Positions 23,048 through 34,000 of a stretch of DNA of 64,000 bases are shown here, in pieces. Under the pieces are notes generated by a model, which was not told where the DNA came from, ran no database searches, and saw only the letters and a list, made by a program, of their open reading frames with translations. Within the stretch, counting starts at the first letter, position 1, and the number at the start of each line of letters is the position of its first letter. The translations under genes and the position numbers were made by a program. The stretch covers positions 27,550,935-27,614,934 of the forward strand of contig OX155957.1 in NCBI GenBank assembly GCA_944548615.1, given 5' to 3'. Source of the stretch: Micropterix aruncella (taxonomy: Eukaryota > Arthropoda > Insecta > Lepidoptera > Micropterigidae).

Positions 23048-24065
23048 TTTTTTTTTTTTATTTGTTGGGAGCTTTTCTAAGGTTTTATGAACCTTGTAAC
23101 ACTGCGACCATTGCTGATATATTGTGTTCGCCACCTATATAGTTCTGCGCTAAGCCTCGTGTAATTTAAGAACCGCAACAGGCTTTTGGCGCCCGATTGT
23201 TTTACCTCCTCAGGTTGGAGGTAATGACCACTCAAGTGAGTGTATCTTTTACGCATCAGCAAGCCACACTCGCACATGAGGTGCAGAGGAGTTTCCTCTG
23301 CCCCCTGGCAGAACCTGCACATTTTCATGTCCCGGAGCTTGAGGTTGTGCATGTGTTTGTTCAGGCCACAATGCCCCGTGAGCGCCCTCACCAGTATGCG
23401 TTTATTCCTATTTAGCGATATTCCTATTATGCGATTGTTCCTATTTAGCGATAATGCCTAACGGGCAGTCTTATGGTCGTAAGCCTTAATTAGCGATTTG
23501 GTGTGTTGTTCCAGTGGTTGACGGATTGTTCTAAGCATATTTTTTGAGCATTATGTTGAGATGGCTTTTTGGTACGCCACAGCAAGGCTCAGGGACATAT
23601 AACGTTCCCTTTGCTCTCGTCTTAGCAAGTTCGTCTGTTTTTTCATTTCCCTCGATTCCTTCATGGCCGGGAACCCATCTTAGAATTACCCTGTTCTTTT
23701 CGTCCAGGGAATTTAGTAGTGATACGCAGTTTTGCACCAGCTTTGAATTAATGGTATTCGAGGTTAGTGCCATAAGAGCTGCGTTCTTATGGAGGTTGAT
23801 ATCCGCACATTCAATAACGGTGTCAAAGTCTTTAGTGAAATCGATAAAACTTTGCCTGTGCTTGTTACCGCCTGGTTCATAAACAGAAATCGGATAGGGC
23901 GATATGAAATTTCATCCGAAAATACAAGGACGAAATCACCATGTGGTTCATTATAAACACAGCTTTGTGATTGACAATTGTGATTAACAAATTTGAACAA
24001 TTGGAATTGAATAACAAATTGTCACCTTGTAAAATTAACAAAATACAATTCCTACCGTTCAGCAT
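23048..24065 (-). pseudogene. LINE with RNase H domain, 3' part
   Basis: On the minus strand, three frames together give the C-terminal part of a LINE ORF2 with an RNase H domain: VYNEPHGDFVLVFSDEIS (about 23950), the last RNase H block ILRWVPGHEGIEGNEKTDELA (about 23700), then a zinc-finger-like tail CRFCQGAEETPLHLMCECG (about 23300). The 3' end is a poly(A) tract seen as T at 23048-23059. An RNase H followed by a CCHC-type tail is found in I-superfamily LINEs. At least two frameshifts and the missing RT make it inactive. A local duplication, CCTATTTAGCGATA, occurs at about 23407-23453. Confidence 0.75.
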
Positions 24066-24363
24066 ACGTAAATTTCCGAAAATCAGAGTCCCGACGAAAT
24101 TTTAATATTAACCAAACGACTGAATATTGGACTTTTTATAGGTGTGTTCAGCGGAAGAGGTCGACACAATTTTCGGAATTTGGCAACGGTTCAACTCTTT
24201 TTTCGTTATTATGAAAATTTACAAAGTGACGTAAACTGCTTATTATATGGTATTTGTCTATGGGGTTAAAATCTAGGGTAATTTCGCTTAATTTTAAGTT
24301 GAAATTGTATGATGAGTTATTGTAGTTGAACCGTGACGAATTTAAAAACTGTTGAATTTTTTG
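24066..24363. other. unassigned DNA
   Basis: No feature recognised between the LINE remnant and the family G copy. Confidence 0.4.
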
Positions 24364-25020
24364 GGAGCTAATGGGCCCATGATGAGGTGGCCACGATGAC
24401 CCATGTGTTCAGGGTCGGTCACACTCACGGGTCAACACCCATCCGATGGCCTCCACGCATGGGGTGCGAACCTGGGTAGGACACTGGGTCAACCAGTCTC
24501 CCCTGGGAATCAAACCTCTGGCGCTCCTGGACGGTCTGCGCACCGAGCGGCGCAAGCCAATCGACTGTGCTCTCCGACTAACAGTCGGGGGAGTCTGGGA
24601 ACTGTATTGTTTCCTATAGAGCGGGGGTGGTTGTCTACCTTACGGCGACTGCTCTTGAAATGACCATTGGCCAACCGATCCCGGTTCAGAGTCGGGCAAA
24701 GGACGCCTTGGTCCGCGATAGATTCGGTGCACACCGTTTCACCGCTTCGTAAGGGAGAGGACCGCGCAAGCGACCTCGAACTCGGAACCAATCGAGAGAC
24801 CGGAGAAATCTGGTCACAATTGGAAGCAAGGGCGCGAGGGTCGGCCCGCCAGGTAACACTGGCTATCTCGCGGTAAGGCGTTGGCTTCTTGCGGGTTGTG
24901 ACGTAGTTGGACGTTGGATTTGTTCTGTCCAAAGTCTTCTACGTTCACTGCAGGGCGACAGAACGAGAAAATCATTAAAACGTCCTGTGTTGACGGGCTC
25001 GCCCGTTGTAGTTGACACCG
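24364..25020 (+). repeat. repeat family G, long copy
   Basis: A copy of about 655 bp runs from GCTAATGGGCCCATGATGAG to CTCGCCCGTTGTAGTTGACA. It is collinear with 44046-44692 over its whole length: GGGTCAACACCCATCCGATG, CCCCTGGGAATCAA, GACTAACAGTCGGGG, GTTTCCTATAGAGCGGGGGT, CCGCTTCGTAAGGGAGAGGA and GTAAGGCGTTGGC. GC content is well above background. The minus strand is open for 140 codons at 24932-24510, but its frame is not the one open in the copies at 44195 and 56150. Nature unknown. Confidence 0.8.
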
Positions 25021-25555
25021 CAAGTTGTTGAAATTATTGCGATGGATTGCGTTGAGACGAGTTTTTCTGACTTTGACGCCATTGATAATTAACTGTCCTT
25101 GCTCAACGGCCTTGGCAACTGATGCTTTATTCTTCTTCTATCTCTTAATAGCCAGTAGTTTATTTTGGCTTGTGAAAAAGAATATTGGAAAGGAGGTTTA
25201 ACGAAAGCGTATGATAGGGCGTTGATATAAATGGCATAACCACGTGGTAATCAATTAGACAAAATCCAATATAGTTGGAGCTGTGCTCTGCTTGAGTGTG
25301 GCGATGTCATTCCAAATTGATATTCTTGAAGCATCGTGGAGTTTGGGTAAATCTCGTAGAAGTGCGAAGAGTCGTTTCGCCTATGAAATATAATATTTCC
25401 CAATAAGACATAATTCGTTAGGCTTAGCGAAGAGTGGAACAAGTGAACAACAAAGGTGCCCCCTTGTTGATTTATCGCCCTTTGACCGTTTCCTGAGCAC
25501 GTTCTCGCCGCATTGAGTTTAGCGGGAGTATTGTATAAGGTGGAAAAACTTGTCG
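25021..25555. other. unassigned DNA
   Basis: No gene or repeat recognised. Confidence 0.4.
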
Positions 25556-25559
25556 AAAC

Positions 25560-25800
25560 CTTTACACATCAGTGCCGGATTATCCAACAGGCCAAGTAGG
25601 CACCACGAATTTTAGGGGTCCCGCCATTATAATAATTTTTTTTAACTTGTTTGTAATAGAAAAAAATATGAAACTGAAATTCTAAGGAGAATACGTTTAA
25701 TAAACTTTTTAATACGACTAGTAGTATAATTTTTATGACTCATCGACATTTGGCTGCTGCCAGCCTGTGCGATCATAGATGTCTCATGATTACATACGCT
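25560..25800. repeat. repeat family H
   Basis: Matches 31640-31860 over TTTCAAATCTAAGGAGAAACTC-like sequence and GCCAGCCTGTGCGATCGT. Both copies lie in AT-rich DNA. GTGCCGGATTATCCAACAGG at the left resembles the hairpin region near 32575. Confidence 0.5.
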
Positions 25801-27100
25801 TACTAGTGATGTCTAATGATTTCGAAGTTGAAATTGCTCAGAAATTGACAGAAGAACGACTGAATTCATTTGACATTTTGGCCACTGAATACGACGTATT
25901 GGTAAAGGTGAATTTCCAATATGCCATAAAAGAGGTTAAGTAACGACAGAGAATATTAAAAGTTTTATTAATGTATACAGTTTTATAAAAGTTTAATGTA
26001 TGTTTAATGTTGTTACAATATATCAATGCTTATTTTGTTTAAGCCACTATTACACGTCATCAACAGTGTTGCGATTCGTGTGTTGCAACAGTGTTGTCGA
26101 CTGTTTTTTTGGTTAATTATTGAAACTTTTCCGATTATACCCAAATTCAGTTTCAATTTCAATTTTATCATTTTCAATTTAATTTTTTTCTTATTGTGGT
26201 TTAGTAACGTAGAGTTTTACAATTATGCAGTGCGGGATAATCTGCCTTTTAAGCTTATGTTTTTTTTCAAACAAGAATGGTCACAAATTGCTACTGGAGT
26301 AGGCAATAAATAAAAAAATATTATTTCAAACGACTTTTTAAAACCACGTCATAATAAAAGCACACAGAGTAAAAGCACACGGTTACGTTAACCAGGTAAG
26401 ACAGACTTGGGTATAGCCGAATGGTTTTAATTATTTACCAAAAAAAGCTCGTTTTTTCATTATTTGGTCGAATTTAAGATATTGACACACGCAACCGGAC
26501 GAGCCGAACCCAAGTAGAGCCGGAAAGGTTTTAATGATATAGAATTGAATTTAAAAATGGGCTAAACAAACGTCAAACAAAAACCGCTCTAAATGGTCTC
26601 GAAGTCTTCAACCTGTTGGTTGGATTTTAAATGACACAGTGGCCCACACCTGTCGATTTATTTGTTTCGCATAATCTGTTTCTAATATAAAATATTATTC
26701 TTTTCGTGGTTATTTCCTATTATTTAATTTGGTAACAATTATTTGATATAATTTAACATTTTATTTAATGTATCTTATCTATTTTCCGTATTCTTTTTTC
26801 TGTATTTACTATTGTGATTATTAGTTAGTTATTATTAATTATAACTAATTTGTAATGGTTATTCGTAACTTTTTTTGTAATGATTTTTAACTTATCGAAT
26901 ATTTGTACATTTAAACTAGAGAGCTCGCTACCTTGGAAATAAATGAATAATCTTGAATGCTTTAATTAATTAAAAATGCTTTAATTAATTAAATAAATAA
27001 TCTGCCACGCAAAGCGAGAACTCACATCGTTACAGAAGTGACACTTCAACCAACGGACAAGATAAAAATCTATGGGGGAGAGCATAGGTAGACAAAAATC
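25801..27100. other. unassigned AT-rich DNA
   Basis: No gene. The segment ending GCTACCTTGGAAATAAATGAAT near 26960 looks like a LINE 3' UTR, but no coding remains. AATGCTTTAATTAATTAA is tandemly doubled at about 26957-26990. Confidence 0.45.
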
Positions 27101-27104
27101 TACG

Positions 27105-27245
27105 ATAGACTACCCAGTCTACCCTAGACAACGGCGGCTGCAACGTCACCGAAACGTCGGGTCCTACAAATTTCACGCGGTAAATTCGTTTTCTATCCTA
27201 TTTATAATGTCAAACAACCGCGATAGTCTTCGATTTTATAAAAAT
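27105..27245 (+). repeat. Penelope-like terminal repeat, solo
   Basis: Single copy of the unit seen in inverted pair form at 13590: CTACCCTAGACAACGGCGGC, CACCGAAACGTCGGGTCC, TCCTATTTATAATGTCAAAC, AACCGCGATAGTCTTCGATT. It ends where the Penelope-like element at 41806 ends. Confidence 0.6.
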
Positions 27246-27562
27246 CTACGATTTTGACTTTGGTGTAATAGAGAGCTCAATGTATGGTGCGGGAACGGCA
27301 TCGGCCCGAATGATTTACACGATAAGCCTGTTCGCTTACTTCACCGCATCGTAAGGTCGGGGCGACACGTGCCGTCGACAGAAACGTGATGCCCTTCCTG
27401 CACTAAATACAAATAGCAGAAATAGCAAATCGTACTAACGCCCATCTATATAGCGAGAGCTGCGAAATATGTATTACTATTTTATTCAAAGGTATAGAAT
27501 GACAGGAATGCGGCGGGAGACCGCTTGCTGCTAAAATATTTTGTTACAAGCACGTCCCTTAA

Positions 27563-27880
27563 GGGGCTCTCTAGACGATCAAGCATGCTTGACAAGCTTC
27601 GCGTCTCGGGCAGGGAGGGGATCGTAAACCGCAGGAAATATTCAAATATTTTTTTGTAGTATTTACCAAAAATACCTAGTTTTTTAAGTTATACCAGAAA
27701 GTCACGTTAATTAGATGTAATTGATTGATGAATGACGTGACTCCCTGGTATACAACTACAAAATTAGGCATTTTTCGTAAATATTAAAAAATATATATTT
27801 GCATATTTCCTGCGGTTTACGGTCCCCTCCCAGCCCGCGACGCGATGCTTTACAAGCATGCTTGATCGTCTAGAGAGCCC
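27563..27880. mobile_element. foldback MITE flanked by TTAA (piggyBac-like)
   Basis: This 318-bp element is flanked by TTAA on both sides (27559-27562 and 27881-27884). Its two halves are inverted copies of about 150 bp each. The left starts GGGGCTCTCTAGACGATCAA, and the complement of the right starts GGGCTCTCTAGACGATCAAG. The match continues through GCATGCTTG, GGAGGGG.CCGTAAACCGCA and GGAAATAT to a short centre near 27720. TTAA duplication is the signature of the piggyBac superfamily. There is no coding capacity. Confidence 0.8.
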
Positions 27881-27889
27881 TTAACATTA

Positions 27890-28705
27890 CATAATATTAA
27901 TCTGTATTACAGAAAGGAGGAAATGAAAATGTAGTCATTCTAGTTTGGAGTAATATTTGGAGTAGTATAGGAGTCTTTCATATTAGTTTGGAGTAAAATT
28001 TCAGTCTGGATTCACAACTGAAATCCAGCTATTGACATTATTTTGAGAGATTAGAAATTGTTTACAGAAAATACCTATTTGGATGTTGCCTCTGTGTTTC
28101 AACTTTTTATGAATATTTGATATGACGACGTATAAAGTTCTTTTTCCAAATATATAAAAATGTAACCTTAGATTTACTACAATATGGAAAATACCTACAC
28201 AAAATAATAAATTATCACAGTCTTAGATTACTGTTCAACATTTTTTGCTTTCCTTTAAAGCCAGTATTTCCTACCTTACAAGGTTTTCACTTTAAGTCGA
28301 CGATATGTTGTGTTAAATACCAGTTACAGATGAGACTTTCGATTTTTTGACAAACTACTAAATTAAAGTGAGTTTTGCACAGAGTGGGATATTCGAACTG
28401 AAATGTGGGGCAGCAGAATGGCGATATCATTAATTAATCAATTACTTACTTATTGAATCCTGCAGACCTTCTCACATCAAGTTTAAAAAAGCTTGGTTAG
28501 AAAGTTTGATTTTATTCTTTGGTACAGTTTTCATCATAATTAGCGCTACAGTTCTAGTAGTTGTATCGTCTTATTCAAGATAGTGCCAGCGGTCTAAATA
28601 CCGGAGTTGCATTGGTCAGTTCGAAAGAATCTCCCTATCGCAGCCCATTGAAGATGAGGCTGGTTCGGACACGTCTTTCTACACTTTTACGCAGCATTGG
28701 ATATT
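27890..28705. other. unassigned AT-rich DNA
   Basis: No gene. A short ORF runs into the tandem array from 28561 and shows no known motif. Confidence 0.45.
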
Positions 28706-28709
28706 TAGC

Positions 28710-29502
28710 ACTGAAAGCTCCATCACGCAGTTTTAGAACCCGAACTTTGTGCCAAAACAAAAGACTCTTCTTATTAGCGTTATTTTATTTAAAAGCATTT
28801 AAACATCTCGTCTCATTATGACATGCGGGCGAAGTGTTATTAACACTGAAAGCTCCATCACGCAGTTTTAGAACCCGAACTTCGCGCCAAAACAAAAGAC
28901 TTCTTATTAGCGTTATTTTATTTAAAAGCATTTAAACATCTCGTCTCATTATGACATGCGGGCGACGTGTTATTAACACTGAAAGCTCCATCACGCAGTT
29001 TTAGAACCCGAACTTCGCGCCAAAACAAAAGACTTCTTATTAGCGTTATTTTATTTAAAAGCATTTAAACATCTCGTCTCATTATGACATGCGGGCGACG
29101 TGTTATTAACACTGAAAGCTCCATCACGCAGTTTTAGAACCCGAACTTCGCGCCAAAACAAAAGACTTCTTATTAGCGTTATTTTATTTAAAAGCATTTA
29201 AACATCTCGTCTCATTATGACATGCGGGCGACGTGTTATTAACACTGAAAGCTCCATCACGCAGTTTTAGAGCCCGAACTTCGCGCCAAAACAAAAGACT
29301 TCTTATTAGCGTTATTTTATTTAAAAGCATTTAAACATCTCGTCTCATTATGACATGCGGGCGACGTGTTATTAACACTGAAAGCTCCATCACGCAGTTT
29401 TAGAACCCGAACTTCGCGCCAAAACAAAAGACTTCTAATTAGCGTTATTTTATTTAAAAGCATTTAAACATCTCGTCTCATTGTGACATGCGGGCGACGT
29501 GC
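28710..29502 (+). repeat. 133-bp tandem repeat array, six units
   Basis: Units start with ACTGAAAGCTCCATCACGCA at 28710, 28845, 28978, 29111, 29244 and 29377. The first period is 135 bp and the rest are exactly 133 bp. Units 2-6 differ from one another at only a few bases (for example AGAGCCC for AGAACCC near 29271, and TCTAATT for TCTTATT near 29433). Each unit has CTCGTCTCATTATGACATGC and ACGTGTTATTAAC. No ORF spans the array. Confidence 0.95.
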
Positions 29503-29944
29503 TTAATTATTGAGATTTCGCCTCTGTTATAATAGCGTTATCGTCCGCCTGGTTGTGATTAACAGCGTTAACGCTAATTACCGCAAAACCGAGCCGTTAC
29601 CAATTTAGCATTAACTTCATTAGCAGCGATATGGGTCAGTGACGCTCTGCGTATTTGTCCTCCGCAGGGCCTCACCGAGAAACAAGCTTATATTATTCAT
29701 ATTCATATTCATGTTATTATTATAATGGTATAAATTGGTCGATTTTGTAATTAAACGCTAACGATACCGTTTTTTCATGATTTCCCTCTTGTTACCTAAT
29801 AATTGATCTTGTTAGTCATGTACAAGTATATTATATAAATATATAATATATGTGGGGGGCGGCTGCAAGGGCTACGCGCCGATCTGTCAGACGACGCAAA
29901 ATGTCTTTCGGCATTGTTGGCGTCCGACCGGTTAAGGCGGCTAA
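29503..29944. other. unassigned DNA
   Basis: No gene. The family A fragment starts after a short GC-rich stretch near 29865-29940. Confidence 0.4.
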
Positions 29945-31385
29945 AACACGCCAAGTAAACCGCTGTGCCGGCAACAAATGCTAGTCTATCAATTTTAGAT
30001 GCGTAGAATTAAAACGTAGCTAACTTCGGGATCTTGTTGGATACAGGTGATGAACACCATTACCTTCAAATTCGGCGAGTTTTCTGCGAACGTACGGCGC
30101 TACTTCCATTATATAGATGCTTTATGTGAATCGCTTATTACTTACGGCATAATTGGTTGGGGTGGATGTGGTAAAACCCTGCTAGAGCCATTGCAAGTTG
30201 CGCAGAAATTTATATTAAAAATTATTCTACGTAGACCATATCGCCATCCCACTAATGAACTGTATAAGGAAGCTAAAGTTCTTGATTGTAGGCAACTTTT
30301 TCTAAAAACTTCCATCTTAAGGCTATTTTTGGACAATAACTCAAATTTAGGAATAATACAGAACCGGCGACCAACGAGACAAGTTGTAGAAAATAGCTTA
30401 ATAATACCCAGAAGGAAAACATCATTTGGTCAAAGACATTACTCTTTCATTGCGCCGAGATTTTACAATCTGATCAATATGGAAATAAAAATGAATTTGA
30501 CATTTAGGGAATTCAAAAATAAATTAAAGAAATGGTTATCGAATCATGACAGACTAACCATACATCAAATGTTAGAAATAATAGTATAATAAAACTTAGG
30601 TGCACAAATTATTAACATATTTTTAAACTTATATGTTAAGTATTTTTTAACATTGAACTAACTATCAAAAAATATTTGACTTTGACAATGAATTATACTT
30701 TTAGACTAGGTATTTTTATAATAAATCTTATATTACTTAAAACATAATATTAAATATTAATGACTGTTTCTTTCTTTTCTCACATATAACTTTATTTATA
30801 TTATTTAATCGAATTTTATATTATATTTATTGCCGATTTAATAATGGAATTGCATTTTATTTATTATATATTTTTAATATTTTTTTATTATTATTATTTT
30901 TTATTTTATTCTGAAGACCACATTTTAGGGCAATTTAGTGTCATTAGCTTTTTACTAAAACTTGTACATTTGTGGGCAAACAAGCAATCAAGCAAACTTG
31001 ATTGTAATATTGGAGTCCTGTCCACCCTAGAACGGGCTAGTCCCAGTTGGGTGACAGAAACAAATAAGCAAAAGGTTAAGGTTTTGCCATTCGGTTCCTG
31101 TTATTTTTGTAAGCTAATCAATGTTTTATAGTAATTAATTCTTAAATAAATAAAATAAATAAATAAATAGATGGACGGTAGTGTCGTTATGCGCAGATCT
31201 TTAAACAGAGGCACTGTAGTCTTATCAAGCGGCACATGCGCTATTGTGCGGAAGGTACGAATCTGCATAACGAAGGCTCTCTACCTGTCTACTGCATGCC
31301 TTCATAACTTCGCGTGTGATCATATGCAAAGTAACACATGCACAGCTCGTATACTATACTCGCATTCTACGCAGTGTCGTCGTGG
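29945..31385 (-). pseudogene. LINE family A remnant split by LINE J
   Basis: The 29945-30119 and 31167-31385 segments are adjacent parts of the family A ORF2 3' region. Compare AAACCGCTGTGCCGGCAACA with AAACCGCTGGGCCGGCGACA at 1586, and ATGGACGGTAGTGTCGTTAT with ATGGACGGAGCGTCATGATG at 1745. The LINE at 30120-31166 sits between them. Numerous substitutions destroy the reading frame. Confidence 0.75.
30120..31166 (+). pseudogene. LINE family J, 5'-truncated insertion
   Basis: A plus-strand LINE inserted into a family A remnant. The target duplication ATAGATG is at 30113-30119 and 31167-31173. About 155 codons of ORF2 C-terminus are intact and end at 30589, reading LITYGIIGWGG, LEPLQVAQKFILKII, RQVVENSLIIPRRKT, RFYNLINMEI and FREFKNKLKKWL. 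This is the usual post-RT region of Jockey/CR1-like LINEs. A 3' UTR of about 570 bp follows, with GTCCTGTCCACCCTAGAACG and a tail of TAAATAAATAAA. A further copy of this UTR is at 57645-58167. Confidence 0.85.
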
Positions 31386-31635
31386 GTCCATTCAATAAGG
31401 AACTTTTTATAGTTCTGTTCAATTGACCATGTTACTTTTACACTGACGAGCAAGGGCATCCTAGTGAAGGATATGTTCCGGAAGGGGGGTGGGTGGGAGG
31501 GGGGGCAATTGTTGGGAAAAAATATTATTTTACAAAGCAGGTCAAAATATGTTTCGGAATGTAGTCGTTCAACCTTTAAATAATAATGGGGTGGGTGTAT
31601 ATGCAGGGTGTAGTGCATGCAGAGGAAACAGATCC
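31386..31635. other. unassigned DNA
   Basis: G-rich stretch at about 31480-31505; no gene seen. Confidence 0.4.
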
Positions 31636-31639
31636 ATAT

Positions 31640-31935
31640 CTTTATTTGAGGAGGAGGAAGAGGGGACAAGGGATTATTACAGTCATATATTTTTTAAATT
31701 GTTTCTAATAGATACAAAAAAGTCATTGAATTTCAAATCTAAGGAGAAACTCCTAATATATTATTTAATCCGACTAATATAATAGTATTATTGTTATAAA
31801 TTATCGACAGTTAGCCGCCGCCAGCCTGTGCGATCGTATTTTGTTTATATGATCGTGTTTTCTATGCGACCTTAGCGTTGTCAGAAATGCTTAATGCTTT
31901 TCCCGGTGCGATCGTGTTTTGTATTAATTAGTGAC
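31640..31935. repeat. repeat family H, second copy
   Basis: Shares TTTCAAATCTAAGGAGAAAC, AATCCGACTAATATAATAGT and CCGCCAGCCTGTGCGATCGT with 25620-25790. GCGATCGTGTTTTGTAT-type phrases occur three times at about 31825-31925. Confidence 0.5.
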
Positions 31936-31989
31936 ATCCTTGAAGGGGGTGAAGCAGTTTGGACAAGTTTGGACATATTTTTTTTTTGA

Positions 31990-32235
31990 TTTTTTACTGG
32001 TTAATAAAAGTTATTTATTTTTTATTCAGAGAAAAAAATACATTTTTTTAAATAATAAAATCTTGCCAAACTGGTATACAGTTTGTTGGCGAGACAAACT
32101 CTTATTTTTCTAGTCTTACACTTTTGTGATACAAAAAGACATAAATAATATAAAAAACAATGCACAGCAGTATTACTACTGGTCTTACTACAGGCTTAAA
32201 TTAGGCCAGTATTACTACAAGCTTAAATACTACAA
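31990..32235 (-). repeat. LINE family K 3' UTR
   Basis: Matches 17995-18200: TTTTTATTCAGAGAAAAAAAT, CAAACTGGTATACAGTTTGTTGG, TTGTGATACAAAAAGACAT, GCACAGCAGTATTACTACTGG. No ORF2 remains. Confidence 0.75.
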
Positions 32236-32239
32236 GTTT

Positions 32240-32480
32240 GACAAGCGTTGAGCGCGCTGCGCCATCTAGCGATAGGTAATATATCGCTAGCTAGATGCCG
32301 CAACGCGCTTATTTTTTTTATATACTTTTTTACAAAACATGAAATTTTACAAATTTTCTAAATAAAAAAAACCTTTAATTTTTTTGTGTTTTTTCAAAAT
32401 TTTATTTATAAAAGTTGTTTATGAGCTCGTATTGATTCACCTACTTCAACTTGTAACTAATTAAAACTCATCCTATATAC
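32240..32480. repeat. repeat family E
   Basis: Contains CAAGCGTTGAGCGCGCTGCG and CCATCTAGCGATAGGTAATATATCGC, then, about 160 bp on, TTGATTCACCTACTTCAACTTG, as in the copies at 11530 and 43015. Confidence 0.6.
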
Positions 32481-32539
32481 ACGTCTATTCAACACTATAT
32501 CGTCGTCAGAATATTTGACAACCTAAATGTGGCCTCGAA

Positions 32540-32620
32540 ATGTGCAAATGGGCCCCAAAATTTCGACGGACTAAGGACGGATTAACATAGGTTAATCCGG
32601 CACTCGATCGACAAGCAAAT
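32540..32620. repeat. short hairpin repeat
   Basis: GGATTAACATAGGTTAATCC is an imperfect palindrome at about 32578-32597. A related GTTAATCCGGCGCTGGGTTAAC lies near 62518. Probable MITE remnants. Confidence 0.4.
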
Positions 32621-32887
32621 ATTTAAAACTCACGTTCGGTAGCATCTTTAGTGACCCGCCTCAAAGACTTTTATCTCTCTCAGGTTTAACCAGTTTTTCC
32701 TTTTCTATATCACTTCCTCCTGGCATCCTCTCAACCGGCATTTATTATTCATAAGGTATTTATATGTACTATTTGTTTAGATTTGAACAGGTGATTATTT
32801 ATCTCTTGTATACTTTTTATACAATGCGCTACTGTACCGTGCTTGGCAATAAACTCGCCGTTTTGTATGTGCAAATAAAGATAATAC

Positions 32888-34000
32888 TTTCCCGATCCAC
32901 CAACCGACGACAAAAAAAGTATTGTGACCGCGCTAAAAAGAAAATATGAGATGAAGACGGAAAATATCCTCCCAGATGAGAGCAAGATTACGATTTGTCA
33001 GTCTGCTCTCCTCCCCCTTCTGGATTATGGAGATGTCGCATTTCTCGACCTCACAGAGGAGTTATCCACCAAAGTTGAGCGTCTCCAAAATGTCTGCATT
33101 CGTTATATCCTCAGAAAATTTGACCAAATCACGGAGTACAGGGAGAAGCTTCACTGGCTATCGACTCGAGAGAATAGAGACATGCTATGTATGTATGTGT
33201 ACATCTTTGTATGCTTTTTAAGATCTTGGATGGCGTCGCTCCCAATTATCTCACCGACAGATTTACTGCACTATCGGCTCATGGACGCCCTCTGAGATCA
33301 AAAAATAATCTGCTACTCTCTATCCCTAGTCACAGCACTGACTTCTTCTCATTCTCGTTCACCGTGCGTGGAGCCCGTCTTTGGAATACTTTGCCGAAAA
33401 ATGTGATGACCACGCCAAGCATAACAAGTTTTAAAAATAGACTAAGTGAACATTTGCAATCTTACACATAAATTCCCGTTCCCTTCTCATACTCCTCCTT
33501 TTCAAACCTTAACGTCCTTAAGGGGTTTAATTATTTTGGTGTGGCCCATTCTGTGCCCACAAAGACTTAAATATATATTTCTTTCTATCCTCTTTTTTTG
33601 TATTTGGCATACTCTTTATAAAGGTTAAGTTATGTATAATAGCTTGTACTTGCAAATAATGGTCATACAATAGTATTGCTTAGGTCTAAAATATTGCCTG
33701 CAGGCAATAAGCTAGCCTTTTCGAATAAAGCGTTTTATTATTATTATTATTATTATTTTGAGCCCCCCTGAGACAATTAAGACCATATCCAGATTGAAGT
33801 TTGTCTGTGTGTGCGTGTGTCTCCACGATAGTGCCAAAACGGTTCATCCGATTGAGCTGAATTGTGGCATGACGTCATGAGCTGAATTGTGGCATGAAAT
33901 CGGTCCACCAGGGTGCACCAGTCATATTTCAATCCCGAAATATTAAACTTAGAGACTTGATTGATTTGATTATTATTTCAAATTATATATTTCAAATTTA
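32888..34000 (+). repeat. repeat family F split by a LINE
   Basis: The left part (32888-32966: CACCAACCGACGACAAAAAA, GAGATGAAGACGGAAAATAT) and the right part (33758-34000: TTTTGAGCCCCCCTGAGACA, AAGACCATATCCAGATTGAAG) are adjacent in the intact copy at 55195. They are separated here by LINE L. Confidence 0.75.
32967..33757 (+). pseudogene. LINE family L, ORF2 C-terminus and (TTA)n tail
   Basis: Two overlapping frames give a LINE ORF2 C-terminus: LLPLLDYGDVAF, LSTKVERLQNVCIRYILRKF and EKLHWLSTREN up to about 33220, then FKILDGVAPNYLTDR, ARLWNTLPKNVM and FKNRLSEHL, ending at 33471. One frameshift near 33215 separates them. The 3' UTR ends AATAAAGCG(TTTTATTATTATTATT), a microsatellite tail typical of CR1/L2/Rex-like LINEs. 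It is inserted into a family F repeat. Confidence 0.8.

Noticed and set aside
28710..29502. CRISPR-like array
   Set aside because: Units are 133 bp and fully repeated without unique spacers, and the genome is eukaryotic.
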